Assembly: GCF_030812315.1 (NCBI RefSeq)
Contig: NZ_JAUSSM010000012.1
Location: 45,915 to 109,914, forward strand
Source of the DNA: Arthrobacter oryzae
Lineage (GTDB): Bacteria; Actinomycetota; Actinomycetes; Actinomycetales; Micrococcaceae
DNA: 64,000 bases
Direction of reading: 5' to 3'
Part shown: one piece after another, positions 7,887 through 15,520 of the stretch
Position numbering within the stretch: the first letter of the stretch is position 1
How the letters are laid out: each line of letters starts with the position of its first letter
Notes under the pieces: model-generated
Database searches by the model: none
The model's input: the letters and a program-made list of their open reading frames with translations, nothing else
What the model was told of the DNA's origin: nothing
Made by a program: the position numbers and the translations under genes

Positions 7887-8830
7887 GACGTCGTCCGGGA
7901 TTCGTCGTTGAACTCCGGGTCATGGCCTGGAGCGGGCTCAGCGTTGTTCGCGTCGCCCGTTTGGTCCATGGGAATTTCGTTCGATGGACGCGGCAGCATG
8001 TCCTGTCCGACCACCACGGTTTCACCGCTCCGGACGGCCTGCTCGATCAGGCCAGCAAGCTCTTCGGTGCTGGCGTCCGGGTTTGCCACGGCTATGTTCC
8101 TGCCCACCTCGTAGTTGTACAGGTCCATGGCCTCGCGGGGTGCGGGGTTGCCGGGGAGCTGTTCGTGTGCGGTGGCGTAGTCTTCCGCCCACTCCGCACC
8201 GTATTCCTTTACCATCAGGGCGTTCCAGTAGGCATGCCGGAAGGCGTCGTTCTGGTCATCGTTCCGATCGGGGCTGGGGAATCGTTCATCGGCTGCATTG
8301 AAGGCGTCGTCGTGGATGTCCTTGAAGGCCTTTATTTCAAACGGGCCGAGGCCATTTAGCATTTCGGCCTCTTTCTCCGTGACATCAACTTGGTCCACCG
8401 CAAGCCGCAGAGGGTCCCAGTCCGAGGGCCACTCGGTGGTCTCCGCGTCGCTGACCTGATACTTCTCAAGGATTTCCTCAGGGGTGGGCCCGGACGGCTG
8501 TGTCAGGGTGGAGGCGGGTGCCCCCATGCTGCCGGCCCCGGAGAATGCCGAATGCACCGAAGCTGTCGCAGATGCGGAACTCTGCTCGTCGGCATTGAGC
8601 GCCGCGCGCTTGGAGGCCTCCTCGAGGCCCTGCGAGGCTCTCTCGATCAAGGGCCGGAGTCGACTCTGCCAGTCTGCAGCGAACTCCCTGGCGTCGTGCC
8701 CCTCCCAGTAATTGCCCTGTGCGATCACCGAGTCCAGTTCGTTTGCCTTGCTGGCGAGCCGCGCAGCCCCTGCTTTCAGGGACTTCGACAGTAATATCAG
8801 ATGCTCGACGTCCGCGCCGTACAAGCCCAT
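7883..8830 (-). CDS. WXG100-like N-terminus plus DUF6973-type C-terminal domain
   Basis: 315-aa protein starting MGLYGADVEHL. Residues 1-80 are helical and WXG-like (NYWEGHDAREFAADWQSRL), as in proteins sent out by type VII (ESX) secretion. A Ser/Ala/Pro-rich linker covers about 85-120. The C-terminal half carries NDDQNDAFRHAYWNALM and YNYEVGRNIA, the conserved His/Asn-rich pattern of DUF6973-like domains found at the ends of polymorphic toxins. The start at 8830 was chosen because GGGGGAAGG precedes it; the frame is open to 8941. It overlaps the lipoprotein gene by 4 nt. The toxin reading is inference; no catalytic residues are proven. Confidence 0.75.
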   Translation of the reverse strand: MGLYGADVEHLILLSKSLKAGAARLASKANELDSVIAQGNYWEGHDAREFAADWQSRLRPLIERASQGLEEASKRAALNADEQSSASATASVHSAFSGAGSMGAPASTLTQPSGPTPEEILEKYQVSDAETTEWPSDWDPLRLAVDQVDVTEKEAEMLNGLGPFEIKAFKDIHDDAFNAADERFPSPDRNDDQNDAFRHAYWNALMVKEYGAEWAEDYATAHEQLPGNPAPREAMDLYNYEVGRNIAVANPDASTEELAGLIEQAVRSGETVVVGQDMLPRPSNEIPMDQTGDANNAEPAPGHDPEFNDESRTTS

Positions 8831-8970
8831 CCTTCCCCCTAGAAATGTTCTCCCTTCATCCTGCTGCACGGCGGCCTGGCGGGCAATGGGGACAACTATC
8901 CGGAGCCCATCGGACCCGTGGTCCGCGCAACCCCCTCGCATATCGCACGAAGTGGATATTCCGTGAGTTC

Positions 8971-8990
8971 AAACGCAGTTTACGGCGTTT
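8971..8990. promoter_or_regulatory. Inverted repeat in front of the HTH-MurA gene
   Basis: AAACGC (8971-8976) and GCGTTT (8985-8990) form a perfect 6-bp inverted repeat with an 8-nt spacer, about 40 nt before the ATG at 9029. It may be an operator, possibly for the helix-turn-helix domain encoded by the next gene. A GATATT hexamer at 9015-9020 and no SD before the ATG suggest a leaderless or near-leaderless transcript. Confidence 0.35.
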
Positions 8991-9028
8991 CGCGTGGCCT
9001 AATAGCTCATGCGTGATATTTTTTTCGT

Positions 9029-10552
9029 ATGACTCAAGAGACAGCTGAACACGTAGGCCTGCTGCTCCGCGATGCCCGCGGAGAAAAAGGCTGGACCCAG
9101 GGGCAGCTGGCGGCGGAACTGGGAACCAGCCAGAGCGCCATTGCCCGGATGGAACAGGGCAAGCAGAACCTCAGCCTGAAGATGATCCAGCGGCTCGAAG
9201 CAATTGTGGGCCGCAGCATCGTCAAAGTGGGCCGGCCGCAGATGACGCACCTCCGGGTGGAGGGCGGCCACACCCTGTCCGGGACCGTGGACGTCAACAC
9301 CAGCAAGAACGCCGGCGTCGCCCTTCTCTGTGCCAGCCTCATCAACCGCGGCACCACCACCCTGCGCCGGCTTGCCCGGATCGAGGAAGTGAACCGGATC
9401 GTCGAGGTCCTGACGAGCATCGGCGTCGAATGCACGTGGCTCAACGCCAACGATCTGCAGATCCGCCGCCCGGCCGTCCTGGACCTGGACTCCATGGATG
9501 TCGAAGCTGCCCGCCGCACCCGCAGCGTGATCATGCTGCTGGGGCCGCTCCTGGACGAGTCGGCAGAGTACCGGCTTCCGTACGCAGGCGGCTGCGACCT
9601 GGGCACCAGGACCGTTGAGCCGCACATGCAGGCCCTTCGCCAGTTCGGCCTGTCCGTGGAAGCCAAGTCCGGCTTCTATTCAGTGCAGGCACCGCCGGCC
9701 GACGGCGACAACCGCACCTTCGTGCTGAGCGAACGCGGTGACACAGTCACCGAAAACGCCATCATGGCGGCGGCGCACCGCCGCGGCACGACGATCATCC
9801 GCAACGCCAGCCCCAATTACATGGTCCAGGACCTCTGCTTCTACCTGCAGCGGCTGGGTGTCGTGATCGACGGGGTGGGAACCACCACCCTGAAGATCAC
9901 CGGGTTGCCGTCCATCGACGTCGACATCGAATACTTCCCGTCCGAGGACCCCATCGAAGCGATGAGCCTCATCACGGCCGGTATCGTGACCAATTCCGAG
10001 GTGACCATCCGTCGGGTCCCCATCGAGTTCATGGAGATCGAACTCGCCACGCTGGAACAGATGGGCCAGGCACTGGAGATTTCCGGGGAATACTTTGCCC
10101 GCAACGGACGCACCCGGCTGGTGGACGTCACCACGAAGCCCTCTGCGCTGCATGCCCCCGCGGACAAGATCCACCCCATGCCGTTCCCCGGCCTGAACAT
10201 CGACAACCTGCCGTTCTTTGCCGTCATTGCCGGCAACGCCGAGGGCCAGACGATGATCCACGACTGGGTCTACGAGAACCGTGCGATCTACCTGACTGAG
10301 CTGAACAAGCTCGGAGCCCGCGTCCAGCTGCTGGATCCGCACCGGATCTATGTGAACGGCCCCACGCGGTGGCGCGCCGCAGAGGTGGGCTGCCCGCCGG
10401 CACTGCGGCCGGCCGCTTGCATCCTGCTGGCCATGCTGGCAGCCCGCGGAGTATCCGAGCTGCGTAACATCTACGTGATCGAGCGTGGCTACGAGGACCT
10501 GGCCGAGCGGCTTAACACCATCGGCGCGAAGATCGAGTACTTCCAGGACTGA
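9029..10552 (+). CDS. UDP-GlcNAc 1-carboxyvinyltransferase (MurA-like) with N-terminal XRE HTH
   Basis: 507-aa fusion. Residues 1-65 are an XRE/Cro-type helix-turn-helix (WTQGQLAAELGTSQSAIARM). Residues 70-505 are an EPSP-synthase-fold MurA domain. MurA adds enolpyruvate to UDP-GlcNAc, the first committed peptidoglycan step. Catalytic positions are kept: K93 in SKNAG, C189 in AGGCDLGTR, an Asp in NIDNLPFF, and the Arg in ALRPAACILL. The enzyme domain therefore looks active, not a dead regulator. No SD is seen; the transcript may be leaderless. A second, HTH-free MurA elsewhere in the genome is likely but cannot be checked here. Confidence 0.88.
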   Translation: MTQETAEHVGLLLRDARGEKGWTQGQLAAELGTSQSAIARMEQGKQNLSLKMIQRLEAIVGRSIVKVGRPQMTHLRVEGGHTLSGTVDVNTSKNAGVALLCASLINRGTTTLRRLARIEEVNRIVEVLTSIGVECTWLNANDLQIRRPAVLDLDSMDVEAARRTRSVIMLLGPLLDESAEYRLPYAGGCDLGTRTVEPHMQALRQFGLSVEAKSGFYSVQAPPADGDNRTFVLSERGDTVTENAIMAAAHRRGTTIIRNASPNYMVQDLCFYLQRLGVVIDGVGTTTLKITGLPSIDVDIEYFPSEDPIEAMSLITAGIVTNSEVTIRRVPIEFMEIELATLEQMGQALEISGEYFARNGRTRLVDVTTKPSALHAPADKIHPMPFPGLNIDNLPFFAVIAGNAEGQTMIHDWVYENRAIYLTELNKLGARVQLLDPHRIYVNGPTRWRAAEVGCPPALRPAACILLAMLAARGVSELRNIYVIERGYEDLAERLNTIGAKIEYFQD

Positions 10553-10662
10553 TCGCGTCACGCTCGCGGACGTGCTGCACGGCGCGTTCGCGGGAGTGCC
10601 CGGTTCATTAGCTTCCGTTACGGAGCCTGTCTAACGCGGCGTCACGGGCGCACAATGTATGC

Positions 10663-11925
10663 ATGCGAACTTTCGGGGTTGAGGAAGAGCTGCTGATCGT
10701 GGACCCCGTGACCGGGGAGCCGCTGGCGCTGGCGGACGCCCTCCTGACAGGGCGGAAGCTCGCGGCCGACGACGCCCCGGACAAGCCGCGGATTCCGGAT
10801 CCCCATGACTCAACGCATGACTCAACGCATGACCCAACGCATGACCCAACGAACGACGACGACGCCACCGGGCTGACGGCCGAGCTGAAACTTGAGCAGA
10901 TCGAGACGCAGACACGGCCGTGCCTCGACTATGCGGAATTGCTCCATCAGATCCGCCAGGGCCGGGGCCTGGCTGACCGCGCCGCCAGGAAACACAGTGC
11001 CCGCGTGGCCGCGCTGGCAACATCGCCGATTGCCTCCACGACGCACACCACTCCGAACCCCCGCTACGCCACCATGCAGGAGCGGTTTGGGCTCACGGTC
11101 TATGAACAGCTGACCTGCGGGTTCCACGTCCACACCTTCATCGAATCGCCCGAGGAGGGCGTGGCCGTCCTCGACCGGATCAGGGACAAACTGGCGGTGC
11201 TGACGGCACTCAGCGCGAACTCGCCGTACTGGAACGGTGTGGAGACCGGCTTCGAGAGTTACCGCACGCAGGCCTGGAACCGCTGGCCGACGTCGGGGCC
11301 GTCCCAGATCTTCGGCACGCACTCCATGTACCGTCGCGTGGTCACCCGGCTGCTTGACAGCGGTGTGCTGCTGGACGAGGGGATGATCTATTTCGACGCG
11401 CGGCTGTCCCGCAACCACCCCACCGTGGAGGTTCGTGTGGCAGACGTCTGCCTTGAGGCCGAGGACGCTGCGCTGATCGCTGTCCTGGTGCGCGGCCTGG
11501 TGGAGTCGGCAAGCAGGGAATGGCAGGCCGGGGTGGACCCCGCCCCTGTCCCCACCGTGCTCCTGCGAATGGCGGCGTGGCAGGCAAGCAACTGCGGGCT
11601 TCGCGGGGAGCTGCTCGATTTCGGCACGTTCCGCCCGGCTCCGGCTGAGGAAGTGGTTGAGGCGCTGGTGGACTTCGTGGCACCGGTTCTGGTGGAACAG
11701 GGCGAACTGGAATTGGCCCGGGAAGGCGTTCGCAGGATCCTGGACCGCGGGACCGGTTCGGAACAGCAGCGCCGTGCCATGCAGGAGGGACTCGTCGGCG
11801 CCCCTGATGCCGCCGCCGGGCTGGCCGCCGTCGTGGCGCACGCGGTGGAAGTCACCATGCGCCGGGCCGAAGACATCAACGCGCGCGAGCCGGCGCCGGT
11901 GCTGTTGCGCGTTCGGCAGTCCTGA
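10663..11925 (+). CDS. Carboxylate-amine ligase, YbdK/GCS2 family
   Basis: 420-aa member of the glutamate-cysteine ligase 2 family (YbdK type), ATP-dependent ligases that join an amino group to a carboxylate, often with weak gamma-glutamylcysteine activity. The N-terminus MRTFGVEEELLIVDP, the GFHVHTFIESPEEGVAVLDR block and the SRNHPTVEVRVADV block are diagnostic. Odd feature: a 12-bp tandem repeat (10804-10851) inserts four HD(S/P)T units at about residues 48-63 in a surface loop. No SD precedes the ATG; CACAAT at 10651-10656 would start RNA at or next to the A of ATG, suggesting leaderless translation. The true substrate is unknown; mycothiol-using actinobacteria do not need glutathione. Confidence 0.88.
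   Translation: MRTFGVEEELLIVDPVTGEPLALADALLTGRKLAADDAPDKPRIPDPHDSTHDSTHDPTHDPTNDDDATGLTAELKLEQIETQTRPCLDYAELLHQIRQGRGLADRAARKHSARVAALATSPIASTTHTTPNPRYATMQERFGLTVYEQLTCGFHVHTFIESPEEGVAVLDRIRDKLAVLTALSANSPYWNGVETGFESYRTQAWNRWPTSGPSQIFGTHSMYRRVVTRLLDSGVLLDEGMIYFDARLSRNHPTVEVRVADVCLEAEDAALIAVLVRGLVESASREWQAGVDPAPVPTVLLRMAAWQASNCGLRGELLDFGTFRPAPAEEVVEALVDFVAPVLVEQGELELAREGVRRILDRGTGSEQQRRAMQEGLVGAPDAAAGLAAVVAHAVEVTMRRAEDINAREPAPVLLRVRQS
10804..10851 (+). repeat. 12-bp tandem repeat, four copies, in coding DNA
   Basis: Unit CATGACTCAACG or CATGACCCAACG repeated four times without interruption, keeping frame and encoding HDST HDST HDPT HDPT. Such repeats change copy number easily, so the loop length may vary between strains. 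Confidence 0.95.
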
Positions 11926-11953
11926 TCAGTTCCTACAACCCCCGGAGCGCGCC

Positions 11954-12277
11954 ATGGAAACCGAATTCGCCCAAGTCACCGGCCATGATGTCACCACCAT
12001 CACCTGCGTCTGCGGAAACACGGTGGGCGATGAGGGGCTGATCCAGGCCAACTCCGAAGGCATGCCTGTCCACCTCGGCGGGGCCACGCCCGTGCCTGCC
12101 GGTCTGGCCGCATGGCCGTCGGACGAGGACCTCTACACGCTCTGCCCCGCCTGCGGCCGTGTCTACCACGACACCGTTATCGAAGAGACAGGAACCGCGC
12201 CGGTGGCCTTCACAGTGGATGTCGCCGCCGCGCCCGTAGCCGACGCCATCCGCATCCACTGGGAGCTCGATACCTAG
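11954..12277 (+). CDS. Small protein with CxC and CPxC motifs (possible zinc ribbon)
   Basis: 107-aa protein with two cysteine pairs: CVCGN near residue 20 and CPACGR near residue 65. This is a typical arrangement for a zinc-ribbon-like metal site. No family I can name. The ATG at 11954 was chosen over longer in-frame options because those lie inside the ligase gene. It follows the ligase by 28 nt and may be co-transcribed. The C-terminus is mostly non-polar (AFTVDVAAAPVADAIRIHW). Confidence 0.65.
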   Translation: METEFAQVTGHDVTTITCVCGNTVGDEGLIQANSEGMPVHLGGATPVPAGLAAWPSDEDLYTLCPACGRVYHDTVIEETGTAPVAFTVDVAAAPVADAIRIHWELDT

Positions 12278-12376
12278 GCCCTGCTGTAACCGGGATCCAT
12301 CGACAAGCAAATTGGCCGGGAATAGCCTTAACCCGTCCGAGAATTACCCGGCGACGATGACGGAAAGGTGCCCGAA

Positions 12377-12769
12377 ATGGGAACCAAGGAGAATGCTGAA
12401 CTGGTCCGGCGCGGATACGAGGCCTTCAGCGCGGGTGACATGGGAACCCTCGGCGAATTGTTCGCTGAGGATGCAATCTGGCACGCCTCCGGAGACGGTG
12501 TGCTCTCGGGAACGAAGGAGGGCCGCGATGCGATCCTGGCCTACTTCGGTGAACTGGGAACGCGTTCCGGAGGGAACCTGAAGGTGACCGTTGAGGAGAT
12601 CATCGCGGGGGAAACAAACACCGTCGCGGTGCAGCACAATCATGCGGAGAACGGCGGCAGGGCCCTGGACCAGGACGGAGCACTCGCGTTCCGGGTCCGT
12701 GACGGCAAGATCGCCGAGGTGCGGGAGTTCTTCCAGGACACCGCCAAGGGCGACGCGTTCTGGGCGTAG
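12377..12769 (+). CDS. SnoaL/NTF2-like protein
   Basis: 130-aa NTF2-fold (SnoaL-like, ketosteroid isomerase-related) protein. The pattern NAELVRRGYEAFSAGDMGTLGELFAEDAIWH is the classic N-terminal part, and VRDGKIAEVREFFQD closes the cone. Such proteins are small ligand-binding or isomerase-type enzymes, and the exact activity cannot be read from sequence. Start ATG at 12377 has GGAAAGG 8 nt upstream; a GTG 9 nt earlier is less well placed. A strong hairpin follows the stop. Confidence 0.85.
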   Translation: MGTKENAELVRRGYEAFSAGDMGTLGELFAEDAIWHASGDGVLSGTKEGRDAILAYFGELGTRSGGNLKVTVEEIIAGETNTVAVQHNHAENGGRALDQDGALAFRVRDGKIAEVREFFQDTAKGDAFWA

Positions 12770-12782
12770 CCGAGGGGACGGG

Positions 12783-12812
12783 CAAGGAGGGCGCCGGTTG
12801 GCGCCCTCCTTG
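12783..12812. terminator. 13-bp hairpin terminator between convergent genes
   Basis: CAAGGAGGGCGCC (12783-12795) pairs perfectly with GGCGCCCTCCTTG (12800-12812) around a GGTT tetraloop. There is no T-run on the plus strand. It sits 14 nt after the SnoaL-like gene and before the convergent lipoprotein gene, so it can serve either direction. Confidence 0.8.
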
Positions 12813-12871
12813 GTAACCCTGGACTTCTGCTCTACAAATCCACTGGGAGCCCGATACCTGGCTGCGGCGAT

Positions 12872-13270
12872 TCAGTCCGTCTGTCCGACCTGCCAGACAT
12901 CCGTAGCACGGCAGGATTCCGGCATGGACACGCCCTGCAGTGAATTGCCCGTGCCGCCCCCCAGAGCGATCTCATCCCCCGAAACGTAGGTGGATCCCTG
13001 GTAGTTGAGCTTGCCGTCCCCCCACTCGACTTCGTCCACCGGAAATGCGGGAACCCAGTTGACACCGTCCGGCGCTTCCACATAGAGGCACCCAGCGTTG
13101 AGGACCAGTGTCCCTTTGAGCAGGGCAGTATCGCTTCCGCTCCCGTACGTCACATATGTCGCAAGCGGCGACGAAGGCGAGGACCCGGCCGCCGGGTCCG
13201 CAGTCGGTACCAACCCGCAACCGGATACCGCCAGGATGGCGGCAGCCAGCAGGATCAGGCGCCTTAGCAC
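12872..13270 (-). CDS. Small lipoprotein of unknown function
   Basis: 132-aa predicted lipoprotein: N-terminus VLRRLILLAAAILAVSGC with lipobox VSGC (Cys at about residue 18), then a Pro/Ser/Ala-rich spacer. The mature part (LVLNAGCLYVEAPDGVNWVPAFP) suggests a small beta-rich domain with a second cysteine and a third near the end (PESCRATDVWQ). The GTG at 13270 was chosen because GGGAGGTGA lies 5 nt upstream; the longer in-frame ATG lacks a signal peptide. Separated from the upstream gene by 5 nt, so probably in one operon with it. Confidence 0.75.
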   Translation of the reverse strand: MLRRLILLAAAILAVSGCGLVPTADPAAGSSPSSPLATYVTYGSGSDTALLKGTLVLNAGCLYVEAPDGVNWVPAFPVDEVEWGDGKLNYQGSTYVSGDEIALGGGTGNSLQGVSMPESCRATDVWQVGQTD

Positions 13271-13275
13271 GGAAA

Positions 13276-13899
13276 TCACCTCCCAGCCCAGTACTTTTGC
13301 ACCTTTGGAGCCGCCGCGGTGAGTTGCTCTCCGCTGATCAGAACGGACACCTCGGCCATACCGAGGTCGTCCCATTGCGCCACCACCCGGGTGTCGCCGC
13401 CGAGGGGGAGCGGCCACAGCCAGAACCTGCTGGAGGCGAAGAGCTCATCGTCGTTGGCCGAGCCCCCGCCGCCGCCCGCCATCATCAGGACCGGCCCCGC
13501 CACGGTCCCTGACCCATCAAACATGCCCGGGTGCAGGTGGGAAGCGGTGGTCTTCCGCCCGTCAGGCAGGGCGACGCCGAAACGGAGGGCGCCCCCGCGT
13601 CCGCCCTCCGCATCCAGCCTGTAGCCGCCGCGGTTGAAGCACTGATCGGCAATAAGGCTCCATTCGCTGTCCTTCTCGCCGGACCGGCGGACTGCCCACA
13701 CCACTTCGAACAGGCACCCGGTGGAAAAGACCTCGACGCTTTTCGCGGCCATGACCATCCCTTCAGACCGGTGAAGGAACTGCCCCACTGCAATGACCGC
13801 AGGAAGCTCGTCCGACGGCGGTCCGGCCCAAACCGGCGGCACGTGCCTGGGCGGGCGGGGTCGCTGCGGCGGTTCGGGAATGTCGTCAAAGAAGGACAT
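13276..13899 (-). CDS. Conserved hypothetical protein
   Basis: 207-aa soluble protein, not recognised. It starts MSFFDDIPEPP with a proline-rich N-terminus (PQRPRPPRHVPPVW). The middle has SVEVFSTGCLFEVVWAVRR, and the C-terminal half has SRFWLWPLPLGGDTRVVAQW, suggesting an all-beta fold. No signal peptide or membrane helix is evident. It lies 5 nt upstream of the small lipoprotein gene in the same direction, so the pair may work together. A Gly-rich segment (MAGGGGGSAND) near residue 145 looks like a loop. Confidence 0.7.
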   Translation of the reverse strand: MSFFDDIPEPPQRPRPPRHVPPVWAGPPSDELPAVIAVGQFLHRSEGMVMAAKSVEVFSTGCLFEVVWAVRRSGEKDSEWSLIADQCFNRGGYRLDAEGGRGGALRFGVALPDGRKTTASHLHPGMFDGSGTVAGPVLMMAGGGGGSANDDELFASSRFWLWPLPLGGDTRVVAQWDDLGMAEVSVLISGEQLTAAAPKVQKYWAGR

Positions 13900-13930
13900 G
13901 CCATCATCCTTGCACTGCCGTCCGGGCCGG

Positions 13931-13998
13931 CGTCAGGCCGGCCGTCAGGGCCGCCGTCAGGACAGCCGTCAGGGCCCTCCGTCAGGACGGCCGTCAGG
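13931..13998. repeat. Tandem CGTCAGG-containing 12-bp repeats, six copies
   Basis: The core CGTCAGG begins at 13931, 13943, 13955, 13967, 13980 and 13992, a period of 12 bp with one 13-bp step. The array lies just upstream of the start of the minus-strand hypothetical gene and within the 13900-14292 divergent intergenic region. Apart from this array and the promoter space for two divergent genes, I see nothing else certain in that stretch. Confidence 0.85.
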
Positions 13999-14292
13999 GC
14001 CGGGGCGGATGCCGGCGGGCCGATGGAAACAGGTAGTGAACACTCTGTTTGCGCGGGGACTCGGTGCAGTAGTTTAGGCGCTATCGCGTCAGTCAGCGGT
14101 GCTCGAGGGGGATCGTGGCACCGGCGGACGACCCTAATCGGCCGTCGCCAGACCCGATCCCCTTCACCACTTTCGCGCGCAGCAGCACGCCGTATCCGCC
14201 TGACGCCCCATCACTGTGCCCGGCGGGTCCGGTTCCGGAACGCGCCCCCGAAAACCCCGGGGCGGACCGGTTCATTGAACGGGGATCAGTCC

Positions 14293-15009
14293 ATGCAAAG
14301 GCGCATTACACCAGCAGCCATCCTCCTGACGGCGTTCCTGGCCCTCGCCGGGTGCGGAACAAATAGCGGAACCGGAACCGCAACCTCCTCGCCACCTTCC
14401 CCCAGCCCCACGCCAAGCCCGGCAAAGACGTACACCGATGCCGACCTGAGCGCCCTCCTCGCCACCCTGAAGGATGCCCAGGGGCGCCCGCTGACCGTGG
14501 TTCCCGCGGCGCAGATCGACCAGGGCATCATCAAGGCCAAAGAGGTGCTGAAAAGTGCGGTCTTCACGCCGCCGGAGTGCAATGTCTTTGCCGACAGCAA
14601 CTCCCAGATCCCCGAGGACAGCACCTATGCGGCCGGAACCACAGTGTCGGCCGCTGAGAAGACGGCGATCGTGGTCACCGTCATCGCCCTCAAAGACGCC
14701 AAGGAGCTGACGGACCATCTGGAGGCTTCGCGGAATGCCTCAGCCGCGTGCAGCAATTTCACCGTAGAACTGGCCGGACAGAAGATCACTACCGAGGTCC
14801 AGCCGGTGGACGCCAAAACGAAGGGTGACCAGTCCTTCGCCGCGCTGGCTAAGCAGAGCCTATCCACCGGCGAAAAGCAGACAGCGCTGACCATGACAGG
14901 CATCAAGGGAAACCTGGCCGCGACTGCCGTGAAGGCAGGACCGGAAGTCACCCCGAACGATGCACCCGAGCTGGCCCAGCTGATTGACACCATCCTTGCC
15001 CACGGCTGA
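14293..15009 (+). CDS. Lipoprotein of unknown function
   Basis: 238-aa predicted lipoprotein: MQRRITPAAILLTAFLALAGC with lipobox LAGC (Cys at residue 21). A Thr/Ser/Pro linker (SSPPSPSPTPSPAKT) spans the wall. The extracellular domain runs from about residue 50 and has two cysteines (PPECNVF and SAACSNF) that could form a disulfide. The layout resembles actinobacterial sensor-type lipoproteins (PknH-C-like), but I cannot assign a family with confidence. Start ATG at 14293 follows GGGGATCAG. Its 3' end overlaps the convergent methyltransferase gene by about 62 bp. Confidence 0.8.
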   Translation: MQRRITPAAILLTAFLALAGCGTNSGTGTATSSPPSPSPTPSPAKTYTDADLSALLATLKDAQGRPLTVVPAAQIDQGIIKAKEVLKSAVFTPPECNVFADSNSQIPEDSTYAAGTTVSAAEKTAIVVTVIALKDAKELTDHLEASRNASAACSNFTVELAGQKITTEVQPVDAKTKGDQSFAALAKQSLSTGEKQTALTMTGIKGNLAATAVKAGPEVTPNDAPELAQLIDTILAHG

Positions 15010-15520
15010 GTGCCGGAGGAACGTACCGCGGCACTGCGTGCCTGTAGTGCCTGAACTCGTCGCCGAATTTGTTCTCCAGCTGCGACTCCTCCCGGAGTAC
15101 CTGCCGGTGGACGGACGCGGCCGAAAACGGGAGGGCGGCCGTAGTCCACGCGTCACCCTGCACCACGCCAATCCCCAGGTGCAGGAGCGACCAGCCGACG
15201 TACATCGGGTTGCGGCACAATGCATAGGGGCCGGAGGTGATCAGGACGCCGGGCTCCGCCAGGCGTGTGCCGCGGGCGGCCGCCCAAGCCCAGCCGATCA
15301 GGGTGCACCCCGCTACCATGGCCGCGAGGCCAATGCCCCGTTGCCAGGCAAAGCGCCGCCCGCCGCCCAGGGGCAACGGAAGCACGCGCTGCAGCAGGAG
15401 GCCGGCGCCTATGCCCAGCAGGTTCGGCTCCGGCAGCGGGAAATTCGAGGCCAGCGCCCGCCGGGGCGCGCTAGATCTGCTTGAGCGCCTGTTCCAGGTC
15501 CCGGATGAGGTCGTCAACAT
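14948..15520 (-). CDS. Isoprenylcysteine methyltransferase-family (ICMT/PEMT-like) membrane protein
   Basis: Up to 190 aa, with three to four hydrophobic segments and the family signature SGPYALCRNPMYVGWSLL, followed by EESQLENKFGDEFRHYRHAVPRYVP near the C-terminus. These bind S-adenosylmethionine in membrane methyltransferases; the bacterial substrate is usually unknown. The start is uncertain: the only ATG (15520) overlaps metZ by 50 bp, and no good alternative GTG lies before the first helix. The 3' end runs about 62 bp into the convergent lipoprotein gene. Located directly downstream of metZ, so possibly read through from the SAM-controlled operon. Confidence 0.7.
   Translation of the reverse strand: MLTTSSGTWNRRSSRSSAPRRALASNFPLPEPNLLGIGAGLLLQRVLPLPLGGGRRFAWQRGIGLAAMVAGCTLIGWAWAAARGTRLAEPGVLITSGPYALCRNPMYVGWSLLHLGIGVVQGDAWTTAALPFSAASVHRQVLREESQLENKFGDEFRHYRHAVPRYVPPALSRGQGWCQSAGPARVHRSG

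Noticed and set aside
14115..14366. A GTG-started frame with GAGGGGGAT upstream in the lipoprotein leader
   Set aside because: Its proline-rich product matches nothing, it overlaps the lipoprotein gene by 74 bp and the SD is too close to the start; not enough to call a gene.
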